64,000 nucleotides of DNA, taken from the NCBI GenBank assembly GCA_022605425.2, contig CM061246.1, positions 1,485,501 to 1,549,500 of the forward strand. Direction: 5' to 3'. Under the pieces are notes generated by a model. It ran no database searches, had not been told where the DNA came from, and saw nothing but the letters and a program-made list of their open reading frames with translations. Shown one piece after another: positions 35,814 through 47,880 of the stretch; the first letter of the stretch is position 1; each line of letters opens with the position of its first letter. This DNA comes from Hamiltosporidium tvaerminnensis. Its lineage: Eukaryota; Microsporidia; Dubosqiidae. The translations under genes and the position numbers were made by a program.

Positions 35814-36419
35814 TTGGATAAATCCTATATTTTTAATAACTGAATAAAATCACCAAAAATCATTAAAAATATTTTTATCTTCAATTTCGAGATATTTTAA
35901 TGTTCATAATTTATCTTTATTTTCTAATTTTAATGATTTAATTATTTTTTGAAAGGAATTCAGGTCATTTACTATTGAATATTAAATTACTTAATTTGAT
36001 GGATAACTGCATTGTAGTATTTGAATTCACTGTTTAACGATTTATTTTTCTTTAAAATATTTATTTTGAAATTTCGATTACGAAAGATAATTTTATAAGT
36101 AAAATTAATTTTCAGGTTTCATTTTTGAATGGAAAATTATATCGAAACTGATAGAGTGTAAATAATAATATTTTAGAACCATAAAGATTATTTGAACAAT
36201 AAAAAACTTGAGACTCATAAATTAGAAAAAAAGTTGGAAAAATATAAAAATTTTGAACCATAAAGATTATTGAACAATTAAAAACTTGAGGATCATAAAT
36301 ATTTTAAAAATATAAAAATTTTAATTTCATCTATATATTCCATTATTTTATAATTTAAACTTTGGTTTTTTACAAAAATCAAGTTATTATTATTTGTAAT
36401 TTTCATTGAAACTACATAT
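35814..36419. other. Intergenic region between HAS1 and eIF2A
   Basis: AT-rich; contains a tandem duplication at 36173-36300 and no gene. Confidence 0.6.
36173..36300 (+). repeat. Tandem duplication, ~78-base unit
   Basis: GAACCATAAAGATTATTTGA at about 36175 recurs as GAACCATAAAGATTATTGAA at about 36252, each followed by an AAAAACTTGAG block. Confidence 0.8.
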
Positions 36420-37808
36420 TTAAAGTCTCTTTTGTGTTTTTTTGTTAAAATTTGCTGAAAATTGAATTGCAGGCATACTTGATAGTCCAAAAGACTTACA
36501 GAATTCTTCAATATCTATTTTCCGTACATCAAAGTATTCTTTTAGACTCAATGAACTATAACTACTTAAAAAAGATTTAAAAGCCAAAATTGCGTTTTTC
36601 TTAAAAAAATAATTATTTTCAACTATTTTAAGAATTTTTTCTGTTATTTTTTTAATTCTTTCGATACAATATTCATTAAGAATCATATTTTTTGTTTTTA
36701 GAAATTTGATGTATTTTTCTTCGGTTGGGATTAAAAATAAAATTGCATTACCGTTTTTTCCTGCTCTAGCTGTTCGTCCTACACGATGTAAATATTCTTT
36801 TACATCCACAGGAACGTCATATTGAATTACTGTTGATACATTGCTGAAGTCCAAACCACGTGCTGCCACATCTGTACAAAAAAGTATAGAAGTTTTTTCT
36901 TTTTCGAAATTTTTAAACGAATTCGATCTTTTAATTTGATTCATTTTTCCATGCAACGAAATAATTTTAAATCCAATAAAATTAAATAATTGTGAATGAA
37001 AATTTACAGAATTGCAAGTACTAAAAAAAACCATCACTTTTTCATTTTTAAATCTTTTTAAAATCGAATATAAAACAGCCAATCTTTTACTTTCTGTAGC
37101 CAAAATATAAAATTGATTAAGATTATCACATATTAGATCATCATGATTATTCGGATTCGCAAATATTCGCAGTGGTTTATTTTTTAACGAAAGTCTTGAT
37201 ATATCTTCTAATTTTGATGTTTGAGTAGCACTAAACATAAGTGTTTGTCTATTTTCTGGTAATAATTTAAGAATATTTTTCAATTCATCTTCAAATCCAA
37301 CATCTAATATTCTATCTGTTTCATCTAAAACAAGTATTTTCAAATTAGATATTTTAAACTTCTCAGTATTTTTTAAATGATCCATTAATCTACCCGGTGT
37401 CCCTATGACAATATTACATCCTTTTCTTAAATTTTCATCTTCTATTTTTTTATTTATTCCACCAATTACAATTGTAACCGATAAATTGTGATATTTTATC
37501 AGTTTTGAGCATACGTTGAATATTTGAATTGCCAATTCACGCGTGGGTGCAATTATTAGTGCTCCTGTTCCATGTTTATCTTTGAAATCTAACATTTTTA
37601 AATGCTCAACTATTGGTATTAAAAAGGACAGTGTCTTACCACTTCCAGTCTTGGCACTTGCTAAAACATCAACACCGCTTAATATTGGTAAAATAGATTT
37701 CGATTGAATTTCTGTCATTTCATCAAACCCATTTTCATTTAAAAAAGCCAATGTTTCTTTAGAAAGAGGCAGATCTGTAAATTTTTGGTTTGTTTGATTT
37801 TCAGACAT
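36420..37808 (-). CDS. HAS1: DEAD-box ATP-dependent RNA helicase, HAS1/DDX18 type
   Basis: Nucleolar helicase of ribosome assembly (snoRNA release, 60S and 40S maturation). The 462 residues cover the helicase core with short ends: Q-motif region GFDEMTEIQSKSI (28-39), Walker A AKTGSGKT (52-59), PTRELA (88-93), TPGR (137-140), DETD (162-165, Thr replacing Ala of DEAD), SAT (193-195). In domain 2 are ARGLDF and HRVGRTARAG. The C-terminal FKSFLSSYSSLSLKEYFDV...CKSFGLSSMPAI follows the HAS1 block (AYKSF...SLK.VFDV...SFGF..PP), which separates it from other DEAD-box families. The ATG has CCC at -6 to -4 (37812-37814). Confidence 0.9.
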   Translation of the reverse strand: MSENQTNQKFTDLPLSKETLAFLNENGFDEMTEIQSKSILPILSGVDVLASAKTGSGKTLSFLIPIVEHLKMLDFKDKHGTGALIIAPTRELAIQIFNVCSKLIKYHNLSVTIVIGGINKKIEDENLRKGCNIVIGTPGRLMDHLKNTEKFKISNLKILVLDETDRILDVGFEDELKNILKLLPENRQTLMFSATQTSKLEDISRLSLKNKPLRIFANPNNHDDLICDNLNQFYILATESKRLAVLYSILKRFKNEKVMVFFSTCNSVNFHSQLFNFIGFKIISLHGKMNQIKRSNSFKNFEKEKTSILFCTDVAARGLDFSNVSTVIQYDVPVDVKEYLHRVGRTARAGKNGNAILFLIPTEEKYIKFLKTKNMILNEYCIERIKKITEKILKIVENNYFFKKNAILAFKSFLSSYSSLSLKEYFDVRKIDIEEFCKSFGLSSMPAIQFSANFNKKTQKRL

Positions 37809-37974
37809 AACGGGTAAAAAAAATTGTATTGAAGTACTGTTTTGGAATTTAAAATTTAATTCTCACGTTTTTTATTTTTGCAAAGATTTAAGTTGAATTA
37901 ATCAGCTCATAGTGCAAAATAAGATTCAATCATTCGAAAGACGTTTTCTTAACTTATATTCAAATTAAAAAATC

Positions 37975-38190
37975 TGAAAGCCATAGTTATTTACTTATTC
38001 CATTCCTCTTATACCTCTTGTTGTCGAAGATAAACAAATGAAAGTTTACCCCTTGTATCTTTTAATATTTTGTAACTCGGGAAAATAAGGGATTAGCATC
38101 TAATTTCGGTGTGGTTTATATCCAACCAAAATGGCAACATTAATTCTACAACAATTTTACGCACTCATTACCAACCAGATAGTTTTTATT
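37975..38190 (-). repeat. Repeat family B, copy 3
   Basis: Read on the minus strand: CTGGTTGGTAATGAGTGCG, TGCCATTTTGGTTGGATATA, CCCGAGTTACAAAATATTAA, AAGAGGTATAAGAGGAATGG. The best preserved of the three B copies. Confidence 0.6.
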
Positions 38191-39109
38191 GTGGTTATCT
38201 TCTCTCCTCTATATATATAAATAATCGTATAACAACTAGAATACTAAGGAATCTAAGTTTTTAAAACATTAAGGAAAAGAAGTACCTAGAAGTATTTATA
38301 AACTATACAATACATAGTATTGTATATTTTACAAGAATATTTCAACAACAATTATCTAAATTACTAGATTATCAGAGTGATCGAAATACAGACATGTATC
38401 GGAACTTTTTGATAAGTAAAAAACTTTTTCGTTAATAGAGAAACTAATCTATTCATGCAAAAGAACTTTGGTTTGATGGCGGAAATATAATCTCATAACC
38501 CCTATTTTGAAAAATTACTTCGTGAAACGTCTTGCTGGGCTAATTATCAACCTTAAGTAGAATACTACGCAATACAGAAGAACACAGATAGGTTTAATGA
38601 ATGAAGCAGACTATAGAAATATCTTGGGGAAAAATACGCGGACAGTATGAAAATAATAGTTTAAACATTCTATTAATATTTTTTTGATATAAAACAATGC
38701 AAATATAATTCAACAAAGCGATAAAATTTAAATTTTTATTGGACAGTCATTCTCTGAGAATTTACTTTACAGGAGCCTAATTACTGGGAAAGAAGTAGGC
38801 AAAAAGGTATATTTTTTATGGTGGCTTCTTTTAATTATTTAGAATATAAATGCAAATGATCTAAATGGAGCCTAAAGATTTCTTTCGATATGCATCACTA
38901 ATATTTAGACCAGAAATACATGCAGTTATCAAAAAAGTGATAATATCATCAATTATGAAAAAATTACTGCGGAGGTAACATAAATATTTTTAAATTATAT
39001 AGAATATAGTATGATAAAAAAAATGCTTAGAAGGAAAAAAGTAAATACAAAAATATAAAAAATGAAAAAAAAGCCTGTAAAACAACTTAGAGAAGAGCGT
39101 AGGTTAAAT
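38191..39109. other. AT-rich stretch before the retrotransposon
   Basis: No gene. The 5' end of the retrotransposon may lie a little left of 39110. Confidence 0.4.
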
Positions 39110-42100
39110 TTTAATGTGTGATGTAGATGTAGCAGTGTTATTTGATAGACTTCCATCTCAACCGACTTTCTATAACACTAGCAAACAACCACCAAGAAAA
39201 GTTGCCAAACTAGCTCAGTCTATTTGGTTGACACCATACCCTCGTCTTCCAGTACCAATGCCACTGCTGTGTGAACCAGCCAACGGCATGACTAATCTCA
39301 AAACATATGCCATTCTAGAAGGAAATCGACTGATATTATTGCACCCAATCTTGACTCTGTCACAGCTGTAGAGGAGTAATGGTCTAAATATGCTATTCTA
39401 GTAGTGCAAAAGAGGTTTGAGAGAATGCCTAGAAATGGCTGGCCCGCTACTCTGAGGTACTATAATGAGAAATTTGGCTGCACATTAGATATCGATGCGT
39501 TTAAAAAATTCGCACAAAATGAGGCAGAAAGGGAAATAAGGCAAGAAGAGAATGTAGATCGACGTAGAATCGCCACTTGTCTCGCTGATACATGCACCTT
39601 GACCGACACCAAGGAGTACATAAACCTGATAGATAAAGCTTTGAGTAAAATCAAAGAAATCTCGGAGAAGGAAATTGGAAAAGTAGTGGTCCGAACTCAA
39701 AAGCTTCCAAGTGAATTGGTTGACAGTAAAGTTTTGGACCTTATTAATCGAATTATCGGTGAGTATGCTGATTCTTGTGTCCCTATGACGATAACTGCTG
39801 TGGCACGGATAATCCAGGCAGCCCAGGTATGCTATGACGAGGCAACACGTAAAGAAAAGCCTAGATCCGCTTGAAAGGAAACATAGAAAGTAAAATTTCT
39901 AAGCTAGTACTTTTCAAAGATCTTCTCGAGAAGGCTCGTAAGCAGGAAAAGCTCTTCACTTCGGAAACGAAGAGCCTTAAAAAAATCATACGAGAGTTTA
40001 ATTTAAACCTGAGCAGTGTAACTGATCTTTCTGAGGCTTTGGTTAAGATGAATGAGTCTTTGAACGTTTATGAGAAAAAAATTACGATGAGGAAGTTAGA
40101 AGCAATTCCGAAAAGAGAATCGTATTTTTGAGCTTTTCCGAAGGCGATTTTATCGTCGGTTATAGTTGCGTGTGGAATCCGAGTTTGTGGTTAGTCGTGA
40201 TGAAATTACAAGTTTTTGGTCTATAATGTGGAACAAAAATGATGACACAACCTCGTACGATGATTATTTGATTCCATTTGTATCAGATAATCATCCGACT
40301 ACGTTTCCTTCACTTGATGAATTTGTAAATATCATTAATTGGCTTCCCAATTGGAATGCTGCTGGAATTGATGGTATTTACAATTTTTTCATTAAGAAAA
40401 TTACAACTCTTCAAAAATATATTTATGATATTGTGAAAGTTATATGTTTAGAAGGAACACCTCAAGCTGATTGGTTTTACTGCGGGCTTACCTATTTGAT
40501 ACCCAAAGGAAGTCCACAAAGAGGCTCTGACTATAGGCCAATCACTTGTATGTCCAACCTCTACAAGTTAACGACTAAGTGTGTAACGAAAGTCGTTCAA
40601 CTTGAAGTGGAAAGGCGAGGGTTGCTTGCAGAGAACCAATTAGGGGCGGTAAAAGGTGAGCAGGGAGCGAAAGAGCAGGCTCTACTGAATATTGCGTTGA
40701 ATAAAGAGTACGGAAACAATCTTAAGGCAACATGGATTGATGTTAAAAAAGCTTAAGATTCAATAGATCATGCTTATTACACTCAATGCATTGAAAACCT
40801 TAATTTACCTGATTGGATCCTGAAATTTATTAAGGTAATTATATCAAAATGGAAAATTGATATATCAGTAGGGCCTGAAAAAATCATGAGCAAGAAGATT
40901 GATAAAGGGATCCTGCAAGGAGATAGTTTGTCACCATTGTTGTTTGTGTTGTGTATGGAGCCATTAAGCCGAAAGCTTAATGAAAAATACACAAAAGTGA
41001 CAGTACAAACAGATGCAGAATCCCATTCTACTAATCATCTCTTGTTTATTGATGATCTTAAGCTCCTTGCAAAAGACAGCTCCACATTGAGTGCTATGAC
41101 AGGCGAGGCAAAGAAATTTTTAAAGATGATTGGCTTAGAGATTAACAAAGAGAAGTGAGCCACAAATGAGACGTGTTATGAAGATACTGCTACTTTTCTA
41201 GAAGGTGTTAGTGTTTACAAATATTTAGGAATAATAGAAGATAGCAGAGGAATCCCAACACGTAGCTCATTTGAAGAAGTACAGAGCAAACTTATATCAA
41301 GAGTTGAAAGCCTTTGTCACACTAGATTAAATGCAAAAAATTTATTTTCTGCAATCAATCAACATGCGATATCGTTAATCAACTACCACATAGGAGTACT
41401 TCGACTTGAACCGGCTGACTTCTCTAAGTTAGATGATGCAGTGCGTGCGGTGTTGGTGAAGAATAAGATACATCTCTGCCCAGGATGTAAAGAGCGTTTA
41501 TACCTTCCTAGAACAGAACTTGGAAGAGGCCTACATAGTGTTGAGTTTCGAAGCGAACATATGCTTCTGCAACTCTTGGATTGTCTGGAAAAAAGTAAAG
41601 AAATATCAACTAGACGAGCAGCAATCCTCAAGCAGGAGAATAATAAAACCCATCTTGCACTAATAAAAGGCTTCTTAAAAGTAAAGTACGGGTTGGTAGA
41701 AGAACTCAATAAGAAAAGTTATGAAAAGCTCAACTTGCAAAACTATATAACGAAATAGAAAAACGAAAACTCCATTCAAAGTTATATAGTGCAAGGAAAA
41801 ATGAGCTTGTAAGTGTTAGTGACTCTTTAAGATGGCTAAATAAGGGAACATTCGGCCGCGTGATGAAGTAGTGTTCTGCTATATCCAAGATATAAATATA
41901 TTATGGGGAGCAGATGGTATGTGCCAACACTGTAATAAATCTGGTAAGACTGCAGATCATCTAGAACTAGATGTGAAAAAATGCTAGGGAATGCTACATC
42001 AAACGGCATAATGAAGTGTTTTAATACTTACACTTACTTCTTCTAAATAGATATAGGTGCAAGTCTTCAAAACGAATAAGGAGTCACTCAGTTCAGGAAA

Positions 42101-42820
42101 TTCTTGATAATGAGTATGCAGAGATAATAGTGGACACCAGAGTTATAACTGATGTTAAAATTCGGAATAACAGACCCGACATATTTATTTTAGATAAGAA
42201 GAAGAATAAGATAACACTCATTGAAGTAGGAATCACTTCCCAAGATTCACTTCAAATAGTGGAAACTGAAAAACTTAGGAAGTAAGACCTGCTAGCCAAT
42301 GAGTTGGGTCTTATTTATAAGTGTAGTGTTGAGATAATCCCTTATGTGATGACCTGGGACGGTATTGTGACAAAATACCATAAATCTCATCTTAAAAGAC
42401 TAGAAATACCCATGAATGTAGAGGCATACATTCAGTCTATAGTACGTAAGAAGACAGTCGAAACAATTTCCTTTGATCGACGAAGAGCACTTGAGTCAGG
42501 ACTAAATGCCGAAGAGAGCTGGGAGAGAGCGTCAATGGGTGTTATTATGAGAGCAGAGATGCATGAGGAACCAATACCCCCTTTAAAAGAAGAGAAGAGA
42601 GAGGAAGATGATGCAAAAAATTTTAACTAAAAAATAAAGTATTCTCTATTTCACAAGGAGGACCCACTATAGAGGAACCGACCAATAACATAAATAAAGA
42701 GTTGGATTTGGAAGAAGAGACAAAAGTGGTTAAAGAGGTAGAAGAAAACATATAAAATGGTAAAATTACTTTAACCCAGAATTAATTAATAAATGTATGA
42801 TAAATAAAAATTAAAGTGTT
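39110..42820 (+). mobile_element. R4/Dong-like non-LTR retrotransposon, near full length, inactive
   Basis: About 3.7 kb. A single broken polyprotein has reverse transcriptase, zinc-binding and C-terminal restriction-like endonuclease segments in the order used by the R2/R4/Dong group, with no APE-type endonuclease. The 3' tail (AACCCAGAATTAATTAATAA near 42775) is shared with the truncated copy at 11955. The composition is less AT-rich than the flanks. The exact ends and any target-site duplication are not clear. Confidence 0.85.
39114..42630 (+). pseudogene. Retrotransposon polyprotein pseudogene
   Basis: Pieces in order: 39114-39371 (unrecognised N-terminal part); 39404-39874 (MPRNGWPATLRYYNEKFGC); 39871-40131 after a frameshift; 40166-41158, the reverse transcriptase. 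The last has LIPKGSPQRGSDYRPITC, motif A as DVKKA-stop-DSIDH (a TAA at 40754-40756 replaces the expected Tyr), motif B QGDSLSPLLFVL and motif C FIDD. A TGA at 41156-41158 precedes YLGIIEDSRGIPTR. The CPGCKERLYLPRTELGRG block and a CQHC...DHLETRCEKML block (shifted frames) follow. The endonuclease RPDIFILDKKKNKITLIEV and a C-terminal EESWERASMGV segment end it. At least three stops and three frameshifts. Confidence 0.85.
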
Positions 42821-43959
42821 TTATTTATTTTACCTTTTAAAGATAAAGTTTGATTTGAAGTTGCTAAAGTTGAAAGATAAAAGTGCTAATTTTGACTCTT
42901 GAGATGTTTATAGAATTTTAATCACTCTTTTAATTTAGACGATTAAAAAGTTTGTAATCAAAAATAACTAAGTTAATATCAAAATGATCATGATGGCAGA
43001 ATAAACTGTATTTGGATTTATTTTTTTAAAAAATAAATGTTTGGCGACTTTTTTATTGTTAAGATATTGGTATAAAATTTACAGCTAATTTGGAGAGAAA
43101 TTGAAATATGTAACTATTTGGGCCTTTTCAAGGGGTTAGCTTAAAATTAGAAACCCCATTTCTTTTAATTCAACGATTATTGATTTTAGATGGTTACAGG
43201 AATATCTAAGTTAGAACAAGGATGTTTTTTAAAAGAATTATTAATATGGGGAAATATAAATCTACAAAAAACCGAGGACGGTGCTTGCTGGAGGCACGGA
43301 AGCTTTTTGGAGATGGAGGAGATTAACGTAATCTAATATTTATTGCTTACAGAAAACAATTTTACTAATAAATAAAATAAGAAGCATTTAAAATATTATT
43401 ATTTTTCTGAAATCAATCTATGAAAACTCTGGATTATTAAAAATGCTTTTTTAGCTTTTATATCTCTCCTGCGCGTTCAACTGCTTTATTTATATCTCAC
43501 ATACATCTAGCCCTTCAACTATTCTTTTTTGAACTACTCGTGTGTGTTTTCTTCATTCTAAATTATATATAGAATATGGTTGGTTTTTATCTGTCTGAAA
43601 CCTTTTTCTTTTACTCGCTATGCTAAAATGATACATTCTTTATTGCCTCCTTTCGAATCCTTTTTAATTCATTTATGTTTAGTTTACATTATTAAAGGAA
43701 TTTTCTATCCACTTAAATTTTATTTAAGATCATATAAATCATTTCGATCATCTCCTCGTGCACACTTGGTTTAATTGTATTTTCCAAATTTATATGTTTT
43801 AAAAATTTTATAATACATTTATGTTTTTAGGTAGGACCTCGTTTCATGTCTTTCCATAAAATATTATAGATAAATAATTAATACATAGAACTTAATTAAT
43901 TGATACTAGATTTAGTTTCGTAGTTTCTGAAATTCGAACGTTTAAAATGCTTTTTACAA
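42821..43959. other. Gene-free AT-rich stretch
   Basis: Nothing recognised between two retrotransposon remnants. Confidence 0.5.
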
Positions 43960-44690
43960 TGTTCTATCAACATCAAGGAAAGTTATCTTGTTTAGCCTCT
44001 TATCTAAAATGAATATATCGTGCCTATTTTTCTGGTTTTCGATAGAATTTCTATTCAGCCGTCTAAATTTTCTTCGCTCACCAATCTTCAAGATTTCTTA
44101 GACCGGATCATTCCGCATTTTCTTATAGATTGAATTAATAATTATTCAGGAAATCAAGTTCTAGGTATCTAAAAACATCCCTATGCCGTCAAGTATGGTG
44201 TTTTCAAGCATTTTCTATTGTACTTGTTAGATTATATACCTCTTTATTGTATTTGTTGTAATACGGAGACTGCTTTTCTGCACCCCAAAATAGATTAGAT
44301 TCTTGATACAGTAGAAAAATATTTCATTATGGGGCTTTATTCGCTTTAGCCGTTCAGAACATTCAAAATAAGCTTAAGTTATTTTTTTCCGTAATTAAAA
44401 TTTTATAGTAGAGTTTTTATGATATTTCGTTATATAATTTTATAGTTAGCCTCTTCTCAAATTGTTTTAAGATTTATCCTTCAGGCTTTTATTTGGTTTT
44501 GAAAATAATTTTTGTGGTACAAGATTTGTTTTATTAGTATTTCACGATGTAGAAAATGCTACTAGTCTTGTTGATGCATTTTTAGATTTTTTAAGGCGTA
44601 AAATTTGTTAAAGCTTGTGCCTATTTCTCAACTTAATCTCATGTATATTTTTCTACGAATTCTGATCTAGGAAGTTACAATATTCTTATA
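43960..44690 (-). mobile_element. Highly diverged relic of the R4/Dong-like retrotransposon
   Basis: Aligns block by block with the minus-strand copy at 12540-13260: CTTATCTAAAATGAATATAT, CTGCACCCCAAAATAGATT, TATTTCATTATGGGGCT, GTTATATAATTTTATAG and GGTACAAGATTTGTTTTATTA have counterparts in the same order. Much older than the other copies and without open frames. Confidence 0.6.
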
Positions 44691-47600
44691 ATATCGCAAA
44701 CCATTATCCAATTATTTACTAGGAACTTCTGAATTGCTTTATAAACCATAAGAATAATCCTGTTTACAGTTACGGTACTCGTATGTGATAGTTAATATCA
44801 AATATCATATGCTAAAAGATCGCAGAAAATACTTTTTTAGTATTACATTTGGTGCAATAAAATCTTTCAGCCTTTGTAATTTATTTTTTTTACTTTTGAA
44901 ATTCAATATGCGTATAGATTTTTGTGAACCCTCCATTTTGCCAGGTATTTGTAGACATGGTTATTCTACGAAATTAATGCAGTATTTTTTGCTTAAAAAT
45001 AATTTCTGGTGTATTTTCTTATACCAAAAAAAAGATTTTTTTATATTTACATTTTATTGTTTCTGTCGTGCGTCTAGCTAACCATATTTTTATGTAATTC
45101 GAGCAGATCAAAATAATTTGCGAAATTTTTTTTATTGGAGGAGAACGAATATCACATGAAGAACCATCGGCTTGACAATAAGATGGGAAATCATGGTATG
45201 AAACATTTTTCCATTTCTTTATGAAATATGATCCCCCAATAGTTCTATAAGTACTAATTCTATACCCCGATTATAACAAATTAAAAGAAAAAATCGAAAA
45301 ATAAAAGCAATATCTCACAAATTAAGGACGTGACGTGGAAATCACCCCTTGTCTTACTGAATAAAAAATAAGAGGTTTTAACAAGAAATTAAAGGAATCT
45401 TTGCATATTATAGTGGTATATTTTTTAAACCGCTTTCTGTAAAAGCGGACATATACCCGTGAAATGCGAGGAGATTGACCTGAGACTCAATATTTATTGT
45501 TCATTTGTTCATAATCTCCTCGAAAAAGTTAAAAGAGAACTAAAATTAATAAGTATATTTCTCTAATGAGAAATTTTTTTACAGGTATTGCTCTCTTTAT
45601 ATATTTCAAATTTATTTTTAAGCTTATAAAAACAAATGAATTCATTTAAATAACAAGTTTGCATCGAATATATTTTCATTTATAATTTTGTTTCAAATGA
45701 CTTTCAGAGAATTTTTAAATAAACTTAAATTATTGATCAAGTCTAAAAAACATTTAGATGTAATCGGATAAGTTCGAATTTTAGTGTATTTTATTAAAAT
45801 AAATTGAAAAATCAAAAATTATAGTATTTTAGTTGCAATCAATTAACCTAAGATATTTTTAAAATCTTTATTTTACTCATCATTCAGAATTGGCTGTTTA
45901 TAGATTCTGTTTAAGTTTATATTTTAAGTTGATTTTCGAAGCATATTTTTTCAGGTAAACATTTAATTACCAACCTTACAACCTCGTGTTGAGTTACTTT
46001 ACATATGGTGGCATACATTTTTCTGTAAATAGCTTAGGTCTCATTTTTACAGATCCTTTAGCAAGAAAAAGTGGTTCGCAATAAATAGTTGGCTTAATAT
46101 ATTCATTCAACAAAAATATAATCTTATAAATTCAAAGAGATATTTATTTGTAGTTTTACCTTTCTAGATTATATTTTATAAGTACCATAAATTTCTACAG
46201 TTCTTCATTCAGAATACAAATGAGAGATATTTAGAAGTTTGAAATATATGAGAATATAGCTTAAATATGTGTAGAGAATGAAACTATAAAGCCATCATAT
46301 GATATGTTTGCATTTTTTTTATTACAATTTAAATTAAAGGCTCGGTTTTCATTAAAATAAACGAAGCTCTCAAAAAAAATATTTGTATGACTTTATATAA
46401 AATATTTCGAAACATCCAAAAAACATGGCTTTCTTTTCGAATTATCTTACTTTAATGTATTTTAAGGATTCTATAGTTAAAATAGACGCACTCGTTTTTT
46501 TTAACATTACCTAAATATAAACGTTTTTTTCTTTTATAAAATTAAAAGCGCGCAAGACTTTATTAGACTTCTTTTTTCTGTCTAAATCGTGTTTTTTTTG
46601 ATGGTAAGTTATGTGATAATTCATATAAGTATATACTTCTAAATTTTAATTATCTCTTTTTACAAGGAAATTTAAGCTTATATTCTGTAGTTATCATAAA
46701 TAATCTCGCTGTTTGAAATATTAGATGTAACAGTTATTAGTCATCGGTATGCGAGGTTCGGAATATTAAGAACAATTCTACTACCAATGATCACAGTGTA
46801 TTTTTTGATCGTTTATTTTAAAATTTTGAGGTATAACATCTGTCTCTCAGAATCTTCGACCTATATTTCTTGATTTCGCACATATAATTTTTTTCTTAGA
46901 TTTAGCTGAATTATGGCGGCCAGAGATATGATTTGGTGAGAAGTAGATATTATATGTTATTTTTCTTTCTATTATCAATTTTCGTGTTTTTTTATGACTC
47001 GCTATTTACTAAATTCAACACGTCGAAAGTAACAAGCAATAATATTCTTGTTTTAATAAATTGTAAAGATATATTGCGTTTTTCCTGAGTCTTTCAAAGT
47101 TTTTCTGGACTGAAAAATAACAGACTATAACACACCAGCTTTATGGCTTCGTAAAGTCTGATATAGATTTTAAAGCTATAATTCTTCTTTGGCAGGAAAA
47201 TTGTAAACGATAATTATAGAATTAGAGTCTAGTCTATACACTAGGCTTTGGGGAGAGAAATGATATAGATGTAATCGGTAAACCAGTGAACTTAATCGAA
47301 GGTTTAATATAGTTATATCGCTTGGGTTTGTTGAAGTTATAGATTATGGTTGTGATTCAAGAGAAATACGTCATAAGCAGAATTCTATCTTTCTTTGTCT
47401 AAAACTTTAGCCGTTTTAGTTAATATTTTTTCTCATCGTAAAAAGCTTTTTTATATGATTTTCAAGATTTTTTTATCAATATATTTTCTAATCATTTTAT
47501 AATTCAAAGTATTAATTTCAGTCTAAAAAAATCAAGGGATTTAAGTAGCACAGTTTGACCATTTCTCTATTAATTATCTCTTATATTATACTGAGTTTTA

Positions 47601-47880
47601 TATATTTTTATTTCTCATTAATTATTTCTAAGTATTTTGACTTTAAAAATTAAAACTGCGAAATTTTTTATATTTCGTCAAGAGAACAGACTACCTAAAA
47701 TCCGTTAACATAACGTTTAAATATTTAATGAAGGTCCGAGTCAATTTATTTTCATAACTTCAATTCGCAATCATAGTGGATGGTTTTTTTGCCAATAGTC
47801 AAAACACTCAACACATCCTGTTAAAAAAAGATAAAAACAATTTAAATTTTGTAAAATTATTTGGAAGAAAACAAGTTTTT
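44691..47880. other. Gene-free AT-rich desert
   Basis: No gene, tRNA or repeat recognised, apart from two neighbouring short hairpins at 45431-45522. Confidence 0.5.
45431..45522. other. Two adjacent potential hairpins
   Basis: CCGCTTT-CTGTA-AAAGCGG (45431-45449) is followed by CGAGGAGATT (45467-45476) pairing with AATCTCCTCG (45513-45522) across a 36-base loop. The GC-containing stems stand out from the AT-rich background. No known RNA recognised. Confidence 0.3.
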
